A DNA stretch of 64,000 nt, from contig CM042697.1 of NCBI GenBank assembly GCA_023614405.1, forward strand, positions 300,848,954 to 300,912,953. The letters run 5' to 3'. This document shows positions 11,101 through 22,981 of this stretch, piece by piece; position 1 is the first letter of the stretch, and every line of letters begins with the position of its first letter. The notes under the pieces were generated by a model that saw only the letters and a list, made by a program, of their open reading frames with translations, did not search any database and was not told where the DNA came from. The DNA is from Avena insularis (Eukaryota; Streptophyta; Magnoliopsida; Poales; Poaceae). The position numbers were made by a program, and so were the translations under genes.

Positions 11101-14100
11101 TGTAACATCCCAAAAATACTAAACTTGGATCATCAAACTATAATCATCAAAATTAGGGTTAACAAAAACTTTTCCAATTAAAAATATGTGTATGTATTTA
11201 AATTTGGATTCTTTTGAATTTCCATGGTTCTATGTTTCTTTGCTTGTAAAATGATTCTTAGGTGAAATAAACATCATCTAAACAATCCCCATACTTTTCC
11301 CAAAGACAAACAAGTCAAAACAAACAAATTAAGTGAATGTTCACTTTGGCCAAATTAACTCCCATGCCTACTTTGGCTATCCTTAACATTCAGAACTTAA
11401 CAGAAACATGTATGGATCTTTGCACCCCTTGATAGTACTCATAACAAGGTACCAAGGCCCACTTTGTGATCATCCAAAAAAAATTAAATGCTTAGTTTAA
11501 ATGACAATTTAAAATTGAATCTATTTCATATGGGAAGATCCCACTATTTCAAAAACCACTCAAACAAGCTCAATTTTCAAAACCCAAGGATCCACAGAAA
11601 CCTTAGCACATTCCTAGCACACCCACCAAAAATCTTTTCAAAATTCAAAACTCAAGTTCATGCGGCCATTTCATCAAACAGGTTACAGATTCAAATCAAC
11701 CAAATCAAATTCACTATTTTTAATAGTGTTTTGGGCCTAACTTGTTCCCTCTCTGGTTACAACTAGTCCTTAGTAGATCATATAGCTCTTTTAACTATCC
11801 TTAGCACCACTGTAAGCAAGCCTAGCCATCAATGGTGAGCAGGCCGAGAGCACACTTGCCACCCCGTTGTCGCCAGCGAGCTAGAGGCCACACTAGCCTC
11901 GCCAACCTTGTCTGGGAGCTAGCCAGCACCCCACCGCCACTCCCTGTCCCAGCCTCGAGCAATGCCAGCCACTGGACCACACGCCCAAGCCATGCCAAGC
12001 CTCTCTGCGAGCATGTCGAGAGCGCGCCCGTGCGCCACCCTCGACACACGCCCACAGACTGCGCGCTGCCCTCGCCGCGTGCACGCATGATCACCACCAC
12101 CCCAGCAACCCCACAGACACGCCCGTTGGCCGCCGCGCGGACCACGCGCGTTGTGCGCCATGAAAACCTCCATCGGACCCGCTCAGAGCGCCGAAGCATT
12201 CCGACCGATCAACACCGCCCCACGCCTCTCCACCACGCCGTTGAGCTTCGCCAGGGACCACAGCACCGCCCCCTACCGTCGCCCACACCGATAGCCCTCT
12301 GTGCCGTCAACCACGACGAGCTCAGCTTGCGCCCGTCGGTCCCCTCTCGCCACTATAAATAGAGGCCTCCCCCGCTCGATTTCTTCACACCATTCCACTC
12401 CCCTCTCACCCAGAACCACCCGACCTCACTCCCGGAGCAAGGCGAGCAGCGCATCGCCAGAATTTCACCGGAGCCCGCCACTGCTGGAGAAGAAGGAAGC
12501 CATCGATTGGAGCCGCCCCAGGAGGAGATGCCGGTGCCAGGAGAATCGCCGTTGTCGACTTCATTGTTTTCCCCCATCGTCGACCCTCGCCTGAGCCCCG
12601 GTGAGCCTCCCACGACCCCCACCTGCCGCGTTAGGGTTCTGTCTCGCCGGCGCTGCCCGACGTGGACGATGAGCCGTAGCCGTTCGATTAGACTTAGATC
12701 GTGCGGCCGAGATCGCCCCGTACCGCTTCGCGTGTTATGAGCCACTGACTGGTGGAACCCCCTCTCAGCTAAGCCCCGCGCTGCGGAGTGACACTGGGCC
12801 GGCCCATTAACCTTTCCTCACCTGCTTGAATTTAGCTTTTTCTATTTATATTCAAACTTAGTTCTGTACCTAGTTTCAAAAATCAACCTAGCTCGATTCA
12901 TTGAACCAAATTTAATGAAACCAATTTTTTTAGAAAGGTATTGAAATGCTTAATCCAAGACCGTTGGATTCAAATCATTTGGATCTATAGATCAACGTTG
13001 GTAAAAATAACAAGGTAGAAGCTTTTCTGCATTCAAATTTTTTTCAAATTTCAACCATAATAGCTTTTGAATTGATTCCAACTCTCAAAAATCATATTTG
13101 AGTATACCTTTCAGAATATACAAAAACATACGGGTTTACTTACAGAAATAATGTTCAAGTAATAAAAGAATGCCACATAGGCATTTCTAGTCACTTATTT
13201 TATTTAAAATAAAAGGTTAAACCTTATTAAATTGTGACACCACTTTAAATCACATTCTCAGGTACTGAAATATGTGGTGATGACATGTGTCAACATGATC
13301 CCATGTTTGGTTTGGAGAATATTAAATCTTAAGTAGTTTTTCAATGAGTAGAAATTACTTTTCTAAAAAAAAATAAGACCAAAGCTTTAATCTTGTAATG
13401 TTAGTGATGATACTAGATCATCTATGGTGCACCTTTGTGTGATGATTGAAAATAGTTAAGTATTGCTTGGTGATTGTGTACCTCGTATTTATTCATAGAT
13501 GCTAGTACCGACCAAGGATACGAGGAGGAAGGAGGATACTACGAAGAAGAAGCCGAGGAGAACTTCAACCACTGCTCTGCACAAGGCAAGCTAACACTTG
13601 CAAGCTACTCTACTTTAGCAAGCCTATACTGATACTGATGCAAGCTAATACTTGCTTGTTACCATGACCACTAGATGCCTTAAGAATATGTGATCATACC
13701 CACTTGATATCCCCTCCTAGTTTTACTTGCAAGCTTTCTCCTTTATTGCTTTATCAAAGCTATTACTTATAGTCTACTTAAGTGACTTGTACATTCTAGG
13801 AAGACAATTGAAGGTTTCATAAAGAGCATTAAATTTGGCCTAAGCTAGATAATATTGATGTCACCCTAAGGCATGAGATTAAACTTAGTTAAACTCCACT
13901 TGTTTACCACCCCTCATTAGTCCTCACCCCTACTGGTAGATGCTAGTGCTAAGCATAAAACTTGATCAACTTTAGATGGGAATACTTGGTGGAAAATGGT
14001 TATGAAAACCTTAGAATGATGAGTCATTCTACTGAGATGTTTTGACATGTGTTTCCGAACACCAGATGATTTGGATGATGAAAATGTTAAGGCATGAGCC

Positions 14101-15106
14101 TTAGCCCTTTATAAAACTGATGGTTGTCTGGATGCGATACCATTCCAATTTTACCGTATAACCACAATACCCGAAAATTGGGTAGGGCTTGACTGGAAAC
14201 TTATATACCTTAGTATGGGTTCCCTCACGGCCAAGGTCTGAGTTGAGGCTACCTTGTGAAGATTGTCCACCTGTGCAGTACCCAAGATGACAGTTGGTCA
14301 TGGTTGGGAGGCCAAACTCACAGGAGAGGTGCCTATACTAGGGCGTGTAACTGAAAGGTTAGGATTGATTTTCCGCATACTTAGTATGGTGAATTCAGGA
14401 TTTGTTCCTGACGGATGTATCGAATGTTGTGGTGAAAGTGTACAATCTCTGCAGAGTGTCAAACTATTCGAATAGTCGCGTCCGCGGTTATGGACAATTG
14501 GAGTGGCCATACTATTCCCCCGTCAGATGTTTTCAAAATGACTTGTGAAATGAATTGAGGATTTTACTTGACCACAACAGAGTTGTGATATGAAATTCAA
14601 GTTCCCTCTTAGGTGTTATAAAACTTCAACAAGCTTTCTTGCTTCTGAACTTAGTAGAGGAAAATCTGGCTTTTCGCAAAACAACCTAGAGCTTAGTGTC
14701 CTACTACAAAAATCCCCTTCACTTGTTAGTATTAGTTTGCGAGTACTTAAAGAGTACTCATGGCTTTGTCACTGGCTATTCCCATGGCTAGACTATGAAG
14801 AGGAGTACCAGGATGATGGACCCCAGGAAGGTTACGACAACTAGGATCATCTCCCATCGTCAGCATTGCCTGTGACCCCGAAGATGGAGCTTCGCCTACG
14901 CTACCTTTATTATTACGTATTTCCGCTGCTTGAGTTGTATTAAGAACTGGATCATGAGATCCTTATTTGTGTAAGACCTTATGTATGGTTTCTAATGGAT
15001 GATGTACTGTGATATCCAAATCTATTATGTCTCGCAAAAATGGTAATCCTGGGATTGCGATGTATGGCATGACAGGCATCTGGGATTAAAAATCCGGGTG
15101 TTGACA
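11101..15106 (+). mobile_element. Large solo LTR (4.0 kb, plus orientation) inside Gypsy A
   Basis: It opens TGTAACATCCCAAAAAT and ends ATCCGGGTGTTGACA. The flanks are TTCTT on the left and TGCTT on the right, a duplication with one mismatch. There is no primer site, internal domain or second LTR. It holds a GC-rich block (11820-12790) with a strong TATA box, then long AT-rich stretches (12800-14000), then mixed sequence. Its size and architecture match LARD or Tekay/Del LTRs. Overlapping frames on both strands at 11820-12745 reflect GC content and are not called as genes. Confidence 0.8.
12354..12362 (+). promoter_or_regulatory. TATA box of the large solo LTR
   Basis: TATAAATAG in the context CGCCACTATAAATAGAGGCC, followed by a C-rich tract with ACACCATTCCACTCCCC. 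This is a near-ideal plant TATA element in the orientation of the LTR, so this solo LTR may still carry a usable core promoter directed rightward. Confidence 0.7.
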
Positions 15107-15477
15107 TGCTTGTTCTTGAACTATTTGTATCTAGTCACTCTTATGAACTTTAAAGGTGTCCTATGCATTTATTTCTACTCCATGAGCTACAAGCTAAATA
15201 CCACTATGCTATGTTTTCTATATGTGAAACAAACAAATGTCTTTCAATGCATTGTTATTCATGATCTTTGTTTGTAACCATTCATGTTGCATGCATAGTT
15301 ACTTTGTCTTACTGTTAGAACTTCTTCTTTCATGCTCATGTTTAGAGTACCTTGATCACAGCTATCCATGCATGCAAATGGTTTGATCTTGATTTTGATG
15401 GTGCATGTCACCTCAAAAATTATTCTTTTTATCACTTACCTACTAGAGGATGAGCAGGAGTTAATCTTGGGGATGCT
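15107..15477 (+). other. Gypsy A internal end with polypurine tract
   Basis: It resumes the Gypsy A internal sequence after the solo LTR and closes with ATCTTGGGGATGCT directly before the 3' LTR at 15478, the expected place of the plus-strand priming tract. There is no coding capacity. Confidence 0.7.
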
Positions 15478-17048
15478 TGATACATTGTAAATGTATCTAT
15501 AATTTTTGATGTTCCATGCTTGTTTAGTATCTTCTTTGCTTTGCTTTGTCTACACTTTGAGGTATTTTTATATGTTTTCAAGGGCTAACCTATTAATAGT
15601 ATGCCACAGTGCCAGTTGCTTGTTTTCTTGTTGTTTTTGGTTCCAGAAAATTCAGAAAATGAATATTCTCGGAATTGGACAGGACAAAAACCAAAGTCAA
15701 TATTTTGCCGTGGGGAACACGGAGCCAGAAGACGAGACGGAGAAGGGCCTCGAGGGGGCCATACCCCCTGGCCGCGCGGCTAGGCCTGGCCCGCGCCTGG
15801 GGAGAGGGTGCAGCCTCCTCGGGCACCCCCTCGGCCTCCCACTTCGCCTATAAGAATCCCCCGATACCTAAACCCTAAGTACCCGATCAATCTTCCATGA
15901 AACAGTCCGTAGCCACCGCCACCATCATCCCTAGATCAGGGGGATCTGAAGCTCTTCCTAACACCCTACCGCAGGGGAGAGATCATCCCGGAGGCCTTCT
16001 TCATCACCATGCTTGCCTCCGTTATGAAGCATGAGTAGTTCCACCTTGGACTATGGGTCCATGTAGTAGCTAGATGGTTGTTTCTCCTCCTTTGTTCTAC
16101 CATGTTAAGATCATGTGAGGTCCATTCATGATCAAGATCATCTATTTGTATTCATGTTGTGTTTTTGGGAGCCGATGGATATTGAGATTACTATGTCAGA
16201 TTGGTTAATGATTCTATCTTATTGATTCTATCATGTCTGTGTTGTGTGAGATCTTGCATGCTCTCCATTTCTAGTAGCTATCTTGGCCAAGTAGATGCTA
16301 GTGACTCCAAGAGGGAGTATTTATGCTCGATATTGGGTTCATGCCTCTATTTAATCTCGGGAAGTGACAGAAATCTCTAAGGTTGTATATGTGTTGTTGC
16401 TACTAGGGAGAAAACAACAATCTCTTATTCATGGAACAATTGTATTGTTTACTTTACACACCTTGCTTAAAGTAGTTATCCGTTGCATGCAAATTAATAC
16501 TCGAGGGGGTTCGGATGATAACCTGAAGATGGATTACTAGTCTTCGATGTAGTTGGATGGCGGTCTATGTATATTGTTGTAGTGCCCAATCAAATCTCAT
16601 AGGATCATGAATGTCTAGTATTTCATTGTTATGCCTTGCTCTGTCCCGACAATTGCCCTGCTGTAATTTGTTTACCCAGCATGTTATGTTATTTATCTTA
16701 AGAAGAACACCTCTAGTGAACTATGGACCCCGGTACAATCTTTACCATTCATACATCTTCCATTGTTACTATTACTTTCTACAAACCACCATTACCTTCC
16801 ACACCATATAGTTAATCCTTTGTTTTTAGCAAACCCGTGAGATTGACAACCTCACTGTTCGTTGGGGCAAAGTCTTGAGTTTGTGTTGTGCAGGTTTCCA
16901 GTTGCATGCAACACCTTTGAGTCGTTTCCTTCCTTCTACTGGTTCGATAACCTTGGTTTCTTACTGAGGGAAAAAATTGCTGTTGTACTCATCATACCTT
17001 CCTATTGGAGTTTCCCAACGAAGCTCTACAGTGATCTAAGCCGCATCA
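15478..17048 (+). repeat. Gypsy A 3' LTR
   Basis: It begins TGATACATTGTAAATG and ends GATCTAAGCCGCATCA, followed by the TSD CCTCC. It matches the 5' LTR at 2530-4090 throughout. The TATA-like TAAGAA site is at 15849-15856. The first 83 bp also match the LTR tip in the left duplication copy (762-844), which shares the CTTTGCTTTGCTTTG form seen here rather than the shortened form of the 5' LTR. Confidence 0.92.
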
Positions 17049-17525
17049 CCTCCATATAAATTCCACCATCTTAATCATATATGAGCCATTGCATTTCTAT
17101 TGCTATTCTAGCTCATATGTGTTGGGATGGATCCACTTCTATTTCTACATGCTCCCATATATGATATATGTTGTTTTCACAATATTGAATATGGAGAGCC
17201 ACATGGCCACCTTTGCATGCTCTGTGAGTAGAAATCCCTCTCAAGCTTCCATATAGTTTGTCTTTGAAGATATGATCATGCATGAAGCTATTTTTGGCTA
17301 TATGTTGATCTAGTGGGACACACACACTATCTTGGTCCATTTACCTTCATGCATATTTATACTCCATCTAATCCATATGGGAAAGCAAGCTTACCTTTCT
17401 TCTCTGAAGCCCTTATTCCAATTTGTGATGTTTGTTTAAATAAGTGACCATGATGTATTGTAGTTGTTTTCACAACTAGTAGTGGCATTTATCACATATG
17501 CATGGGCCATGCCAGCTTGCCACGT
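17049..17525 (+). mobile_element. LARD-2 3' LTR, second piece
   Basis: After the TSD, this continues the LARD LTR. It aligns with 47855-48225 of LARD-1 (AATTCCACCATC, GTTGGGATGGATCCA, CATGCTCCCATATAT, GAGAGCCACATGGCCACCTTTGCATGC, GCATGGGCCATGC). It stops abruptly at Gypsy B. The remaining 3.8 kb expected for a LARD LTR is not found on the other side of Gypsy B, so it has been lost. Confidence 0.85.
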
Positions 17526-18949
17526 TGATGGCCTGCAACTACACAAGTTCGTCAGAGAATGTTTTCACGGAAGTATTAATTCTAATTTTTATAACGATCC
17601 CAACGAGGAGCTTCGACAAGTGGTTTTAGGCGGCGTCTCTGTCGCACTCAAGGTGTCACCGGTCTTGAGTGAATTGAAAAATTGCTTATAGTGGAGGGTT
17701 ATGAGTAAAATATAGAGGAAACTTGCGTAGGAAATAAATAGGGAGTAAATTGCAAAAAAGTAAATACGAGAAAGGTGTTTGGAGGTCCTGCAGATGAGAA
17801 GTTAGGCGCGGCGAGAAATGGTTCATGGTGATAGTGAAAGTGCCAAATAGATAAAGTTTAATAAGTGATTGTGATATCTCTTATTTGTAAGTGAGAAGGC
17901 AAGCAACCCATATACCGACTAGGAGTCCTCATGGCCAATTCTTTCTAGTCCTAATGACCCGTTTGTCTGTTACCACGGCAATGGTCATCACATTTATTAA
18001 GGTCTTGCGACCAGATCAATGCTTTAATCTTGATGGTTCCTTGTTGTCCTCGAGTAGTGCTAGCTCCTCATTGATATCGGCTATGTCACTCGGGGGTCGT
18101 TCGCTAGCATACAAGTTCATACCTATCAGATCTATGGATCATGTTACCTAGGCCCTTAAATTAGATAACAAGCATTAGGCAAACATATATAATCATTCTC
18201 ACAAATTAATAAACACAACAACAATCACAAATGGATGAACATAAAGAAGGCACGACACATCTCACCAATTCCCTACATCTCCCACGCCTATGGAGATTTA
18301 CTCAGACATGAGAGAAAGACAAATCAAAGGTATAATTGTATTGCAAATAGAAATCATCTCAAAGATATCGTAGCAACCCATAATAGTGTTTAGATATCAA
18401 ATAGAATATGAACCAAAGGTAGATCAAACTATCAAAGCCTAATTTTACAATTGCCAATCTCTCTCTAAGTGGTGATGGGGATGATGATGAAGTGTGTAGT
18501 TGAAGAGGTGGAGATCGTCGAGGAATGAAGTGATGTTCTTATCCTCTTCCAGATCCGATCTCTTCTCTCTAGATGAGTGTTGTGGCGGCTATGTTCTCTT
18601 TTTCGTCGTCTCCCCTTTATGAAAGTTTCTTCTGTTGATATAATGGAGATGATGGCGTGCAATATGGGCAGACGGTACGGGCTCATCTCGACCGTACCAT
18701 AGGTCGTTATGTGTATTGTGCACCTCCAATGAAAGGGGCTCCAATTGGGGATTTGCTTCTTTAGGTGTAATTAGATCATAAATTCCATTAGATATTTAAT
18801 AAATGTTCATTACCTGAAAATCATCACAAGAAACCAAGGATTCGCTAATTGGAAAATTAACATTAGTGGAAAGGGGTAATCTTTAGTGTAATCTGGCAAT
18901 AAACAATAGGAAAATCAATAGTAGAAAGTGATGAAATTTGAAGCTATCA
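17526..18949 (-). repeat. Gypsy B 3' LTR (left)
   Basis: Plus strand TGATGGCCTGCAACTA...AAGCTATCA. It aligns with the right LTR along its whole length with roughly 10% difference, so Gypsy B is older than the complete LARD. On the minus strand a TATA-like CATAAAGG lies near 18615, opposite the same motif in the other LTR. Confidence 0.88.
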
Positions 18950-20760
18950 ACTTACCCAAGCTTAGCTGTTACTCTCCCTCAAGTGACAAAGCTATAATGA
19001 GTAATAGTGAGGAACTGAATCAAGGCAAAACACTTACAAGTTTGAGGTTGTGTCATATTCCATTGTCTCAAATCCTGTAACCTTGAACATGAGCATAATA
19101 TATCTGTACAATTGCACTTAAGTCCAATTCCTATACGCAAATAACTTGATAGCTAATAATTCTTGAAACTCAAATGAGATTGTCAAAATTTTGGCTGGGC
19201 TTACAAATCAATTTCTTTTCAGTGCCTCTCTTATTATGAGAGTAAAAATAAGCGAGGTCGCTTGGTTCAAAGTTAACGGAGCCCAAGTAGATGTCAAAAT
19301 AAGGATAATCTTAGAGATTTTTCATTAACACCCACTTCGATAATCGTGGCTATCAAACAACTCTTCTTTCCCTTGTTTTTCAAGAACTCTAATTATTCAT
19401 CTTAGGTGGTGAGGTGATACCAAAGCTATTGAAAAGTATAGAATGTTTTTAGATCCTATCTTCTTTTTCTTTTTCTTTCTCTTTCAAAGATCAATGATTG
19501 TTTTCTTTTCATACATGCTTACACAACCTTTGAGAGTACTAATACTTTTGCCCATATAGCGACACATATGCCGCTCATGTCATCAACTTATAGACGAAAT
19601 TCGGGGTTGTACCATAGATCGTTCAAAAGCCAGCGGAGTTGTTAGCATCCCAAAGGTGTGTATGAGAAACATAGAATTGTTTCCTCTCTCTCTTTTTTAG
19701 CTAGATAAAACAGGTTTTAGCATCTCCCTCTCCCACCGTAAAAAGTTCATTCTCTCAAAAAAATTCCTTTTTAGTAGGTGTCATCAAGTCAACGATCAGT
19801 ATGTGGGCTTGAGTACTACTAAGATTAAGCTCTTAAGACAATAACATGGCACCAAAGTTGTCAATGGACACTTTCTCTTGTTCTTTAAAGTTTTGGAATT
19901 TAATCCAAAGGGTTGTAAACTGATAATAATTGTCGCAGTCTTAACTAAAGTAGTTACAAAAACTTTTGAGCTAAAGCCTTAAAACATAGCAAGTTATGCG
20001 TGGAGTAGAACTCAAGTACAAACGGACAAACATAAAATGTTCATGAATAAATTTACAGGAAGAGGGAAAACAAAAATTTGATACCTCATCTTGCTTGCTT
20101 ATCTCTTGCTTGAGCCAACTCTTTGTGTTCATCTTTATAGCTAAATCACTAGAGATGAGCAACCTGTGGAAAAATCAACAAGAGTAGAGAGAAATTCGCA
20201 CAAATGAAGATAACAGCTAGTCTATTTTTTTGGATTTTCTTTTTATCAATGCAAAAATGAAAGTAAACATGCATTGAGATGGAAAATAAAATAAATCAAA
20301 ATAAGGATGAAAAATATGGATGCAAAATATGGGAGGAGTTTAACCTCCCTAAGCTTAGGCTCTCAGCCTATCTGGAATCAAAAGTTGCCACTACCATCAG
20401 GTGGCGGCTATTGGTATGGGTAGTTCGGGTAGTTGCTTAAAAAATCGGTCATAAAAGATGCGAAGTTCTGAGTAAGGTAGACTATGTTGGCATTCGCATC
20501 TTGCTACGTATTTTCAATGTTGTCGATGCGATGTACCACCTGGTCGAAATCACTTCTTGGGACATAGTCGAATCCCGGCTATGGTTGAGGCATACCTTGT
20601 TGCTGGTGTTGAGGTAAATGCTGATTTTGATGATGCTGCTGACAATAGTCATCCCAGCCTCCTAGGTTCCAATCTTCACCTTGCCCCTGCTATTTTTGCC
20701 CAGCTGCTGCGTCTTCCTAGTTGGGATGACCTCCTTGTGGTGCAATACTCCTTGAGAGGA
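18950..20760 (-). other. Gypsy B internal region, non-coding 3' part
   Basis: It starts with a short purine-rich tract (minus strand AAGCTTGGGTAAGT) next to the LTR, the likely polypurine tract. The remaining 1.8 kb is AT-rich with no frame I can support. Confidence 0.6.
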
Positions 20761-21770
20761 TCAGCGCCTGCTGGAACTCCTCCTCCATGTGGACGAACTC
20801 TGTTTACCTAGCAAACCAAAAATCTTGGACAAAAGGAAGGAAAACTTCGTGGAGATCACCGTTAAGCTCAAAATAAAACTGGTAAGCACGAAGGGAGCGT
20901 TGGGGTCTATAGACCCCATGAAGTTGGTGCTAGCCATGTGTATATCATCAGTATTACTGCCAGCCACGGATCTTTCTTGTGGCAGGAGAAAACCACTCGC
21001 GTAGGCGATCAACTGATCTGAGTGATCGAGCCTCCGCAGCGGATGTCCCTAGAAGACGCTGCCCTTTAGCGACAGAAGTGCTGAATGAGTAAAGCACCCA
21101 AGTTTAGCTTGTGCTCCATCTCGGGGTGCAAAGCCATATGAATTACGCTCATTTTAGGGCCTGACATTGCCCCAACATCTCCTTTTCGAAAAATAGAATC
21201 CACTAAGAAAGTGTGAAAATAACGAATAGTGGGATTCTGGATGGTTGCGCTCTTCTTGCGCAAATAATCAGTTTTCCTGTGGACAGAAATCTGCTCCAAA
21301 TATTGCATTGCCTCCAAATGCAAATTGTCATTAATATCAAGCTACCCCTGATCAGACAACCCGAAACAATCACAAAATTCATAAAAGGAGAGGATGCACA
21401 GTTGCCCATTGAGCATAAAACTTACAATGCAATTTTGCTCCTAGGCTTCGAGATCATCATGGAATGATGACAGGAACTCGAACGTGGCAAGCTTGTAGGT
21501 GTAGACGGAGTAATAGGAGAAGGGAACCATTCTCGCATGCTTATTCATCTGCTCAAAATCCTCCAAGAGTCCTTGGCGGGAGAGAAACTCACGGTTTACC
21601 CACTTAGTAGGTAGAACCTTGCGTTTGCTCACCCTCTCAAAGTCTCGAATCATGTCGGCCCTCAAGTTATCCACCTCCGAACGCCTCTTCTTCGAGCCCG
21701 GCAGCATAGAGGAACCTGAGGCCCCTACCATGCCCTTGTCCCTGCGGAGGATTCTTCCAATGTTATACAT
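20761..21770 (-). pseudogene. ATHILA ORF1-like retrotransposon protein, broken
   Basis: Minus-strand frames at 21441-21770, 21066-21323 and 20761-21012 run in order and together look like the plant retrotransposon ORF1 (ATHILA) family. Visible landmarks are a basic patch PGSKKRRSEVD, a middle block SFHDDLEA, then TIQNPTIRYFHTFLVDSIF and MEHKLNLGALLIQHFC, then IAYASGFLL. At least two frame changes and a stop separate the pieces. In Athila elements this frame lies downstream of pol near the 3' LTR, as here. Its function is uncertain. I infer family membership from motif resemblance and position only. Confidence 0.6.
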
Positions 21771-22551
21771 TATGGTACAAAATTTGCAAATAAAAATATG
21801 GGTATCAAGTTTCTATCAGTTAAACAAACGATTACACGCAGAAGTTATAAATCCTAACGTGAGGAATCAATAATTATATCTCAAAATATGATGAACTCAT
21901 CTAGATATCCAATGTGAGGAATTCAACCATGTATTTCAGAAAATAAAGCGTGGATCGGATGAGAAACATACTGATGTGAAGATTCCCCCACTCATAAACA
22001 CGAAATCGATGAGGAATCAAAGGTTCTAGGAGTCTAGGGTTTGAGGTGGAGAGAGAAAAAACAAGAAAGAAGGAAGAAGAAGAAGAAGGGTGGCTAGGAG
22101 CTAGCTGTCGTAGGCCTTTCACTGGCAACATGGTTGGTACGGGCCGGTGGTACAGGCGCATCCCTCCCGTATCGGTGGTCATCACCGTTGCATCGAGGTT
22201 AGGGTTCGAGATCAAACCTGGAGGGTCCGATACAAGCGGGTCTAGGTCGTACCACTGCTCTTTATTGGTACTGTGACCTTCATCGATTTCATCGAGGTTT
22301 AGTACGGGTGTGTCTGACCGTACTGTTTCTCGTTACCGTTTCTGAACCCAATTTTAATTCTTCCCTTCATTTTTCTCTTGCTTCTTAAAATCTTCAAAGG
22401 TAAGTTCTCTGAATAATTCAAGACTTGAAACAAATTCATTAGTACAAACAAGATAATAATAATAATAATAACAAGAATAAAATAAAAACTTGAACTTAAT
22501 TTATTGAGATTGGGTTAACTATGATTAAGTATTTTATTCTAGAGTTTTAGT
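21771..22551 (-). other. Gypsy B spacer where RT and integrase would be expected
   Basis: About 0.8 kb between the ATHILA-like frame and the protease. It carries no RT, RNase H or integrase motif on either strand. It contains a short AATAATAATAAT run (22450-22475). The pol deletion is what makes Gypsy B non-autonomous. Confidence 0.6.
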
Positions 22552-22976
22552 TTATCCAATCTCCATACCATCGACGTTTACTTCAAGCTGTTCTTTGTGT
22601 TTTGTTTTTGCTGCTTGAACACGTTTAGTTGGCGGAACATATTTTCCATTATGCTCTAGTTTCTTCGAAAAGTATCGAACAATCTGATCATCACATATAT
22701 TGAAGACAATCTTATCACTAGAGCAGTACACATTAGCTCCAGCTATGCTAATAAAAGGTCTTCCAAGGATGATAGAAAGTTTGTCATCCTCAGGAACATC
22801 AAGAATAATAAAATTAGTTGGTATAACATGTTGGTCTATTCTAAGAACATCTTCGATCATACCGACATGTTGTTTAGTTGTTTTATCAGCCATTTGTAAA
22901 GTGATTGAAGTGGGAGAATACTCTCCTAAGTTCAATTTCTTAAATAAGGAATAAGACATGACACTAACACCTGCTC
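22552..22976 (-). pseudogene. Retropepsin-like aspartic protease of Gypsy B, C-terminal piece
   Basis: This is the downstream part of the gag-protease frame, cut from its N-terminal part (43764-44359) by Gypsy C within the active-site motif. The piece begins GAGVSVMSYSLFKKLNLG and continues with LGRPFI, the flap-side motif of plant Gypsy proteases, then a basic tail. The active-site Asp lies on the other side of the insertion. Family knowledge says the enzyme would process Gag. Here it cannot be made in one piece. Confidence 0.8.
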
Positions 22977-22981
22977 CTAAA

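Larger units (their letters stand above)
2530..17048 (+). mobile_element. Gypsy A: non-autonomous Ty3/Gypsy-type LTR retrotransposon, hosting two solo LTRs
   Basis: A complete element bounded by LTRs of 1,561 and 1,571 bp (TG...CA), with the TSD CCTCC at 2525-2529 and 17049-17053. A tRNA-Asp-type primer site follows the 5' LTR and a purine-rich tract precedes the 3' LTR. Without its two nested insertions the internal region is only about 4.2 kb. No gag zinc knuckle, protease, RT or integrase could be found. It carries two decayed small reading frames (4323-4910 and 8132-8752). The LTR start and primer site resemble the abundant Triticeae families usually called Sabrina or WHAM, but I cannot settle which. 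It would depend on an autonomous partner for movement. Confidence 0.9.

Noticed and set aside
11822..12745. Overlapping frames of 97-176 codons on both strands of the large solo LTR.
   Set aside because: High GC content opens frames on both strands, one frame runs into the TATA box, and no domain is seen.
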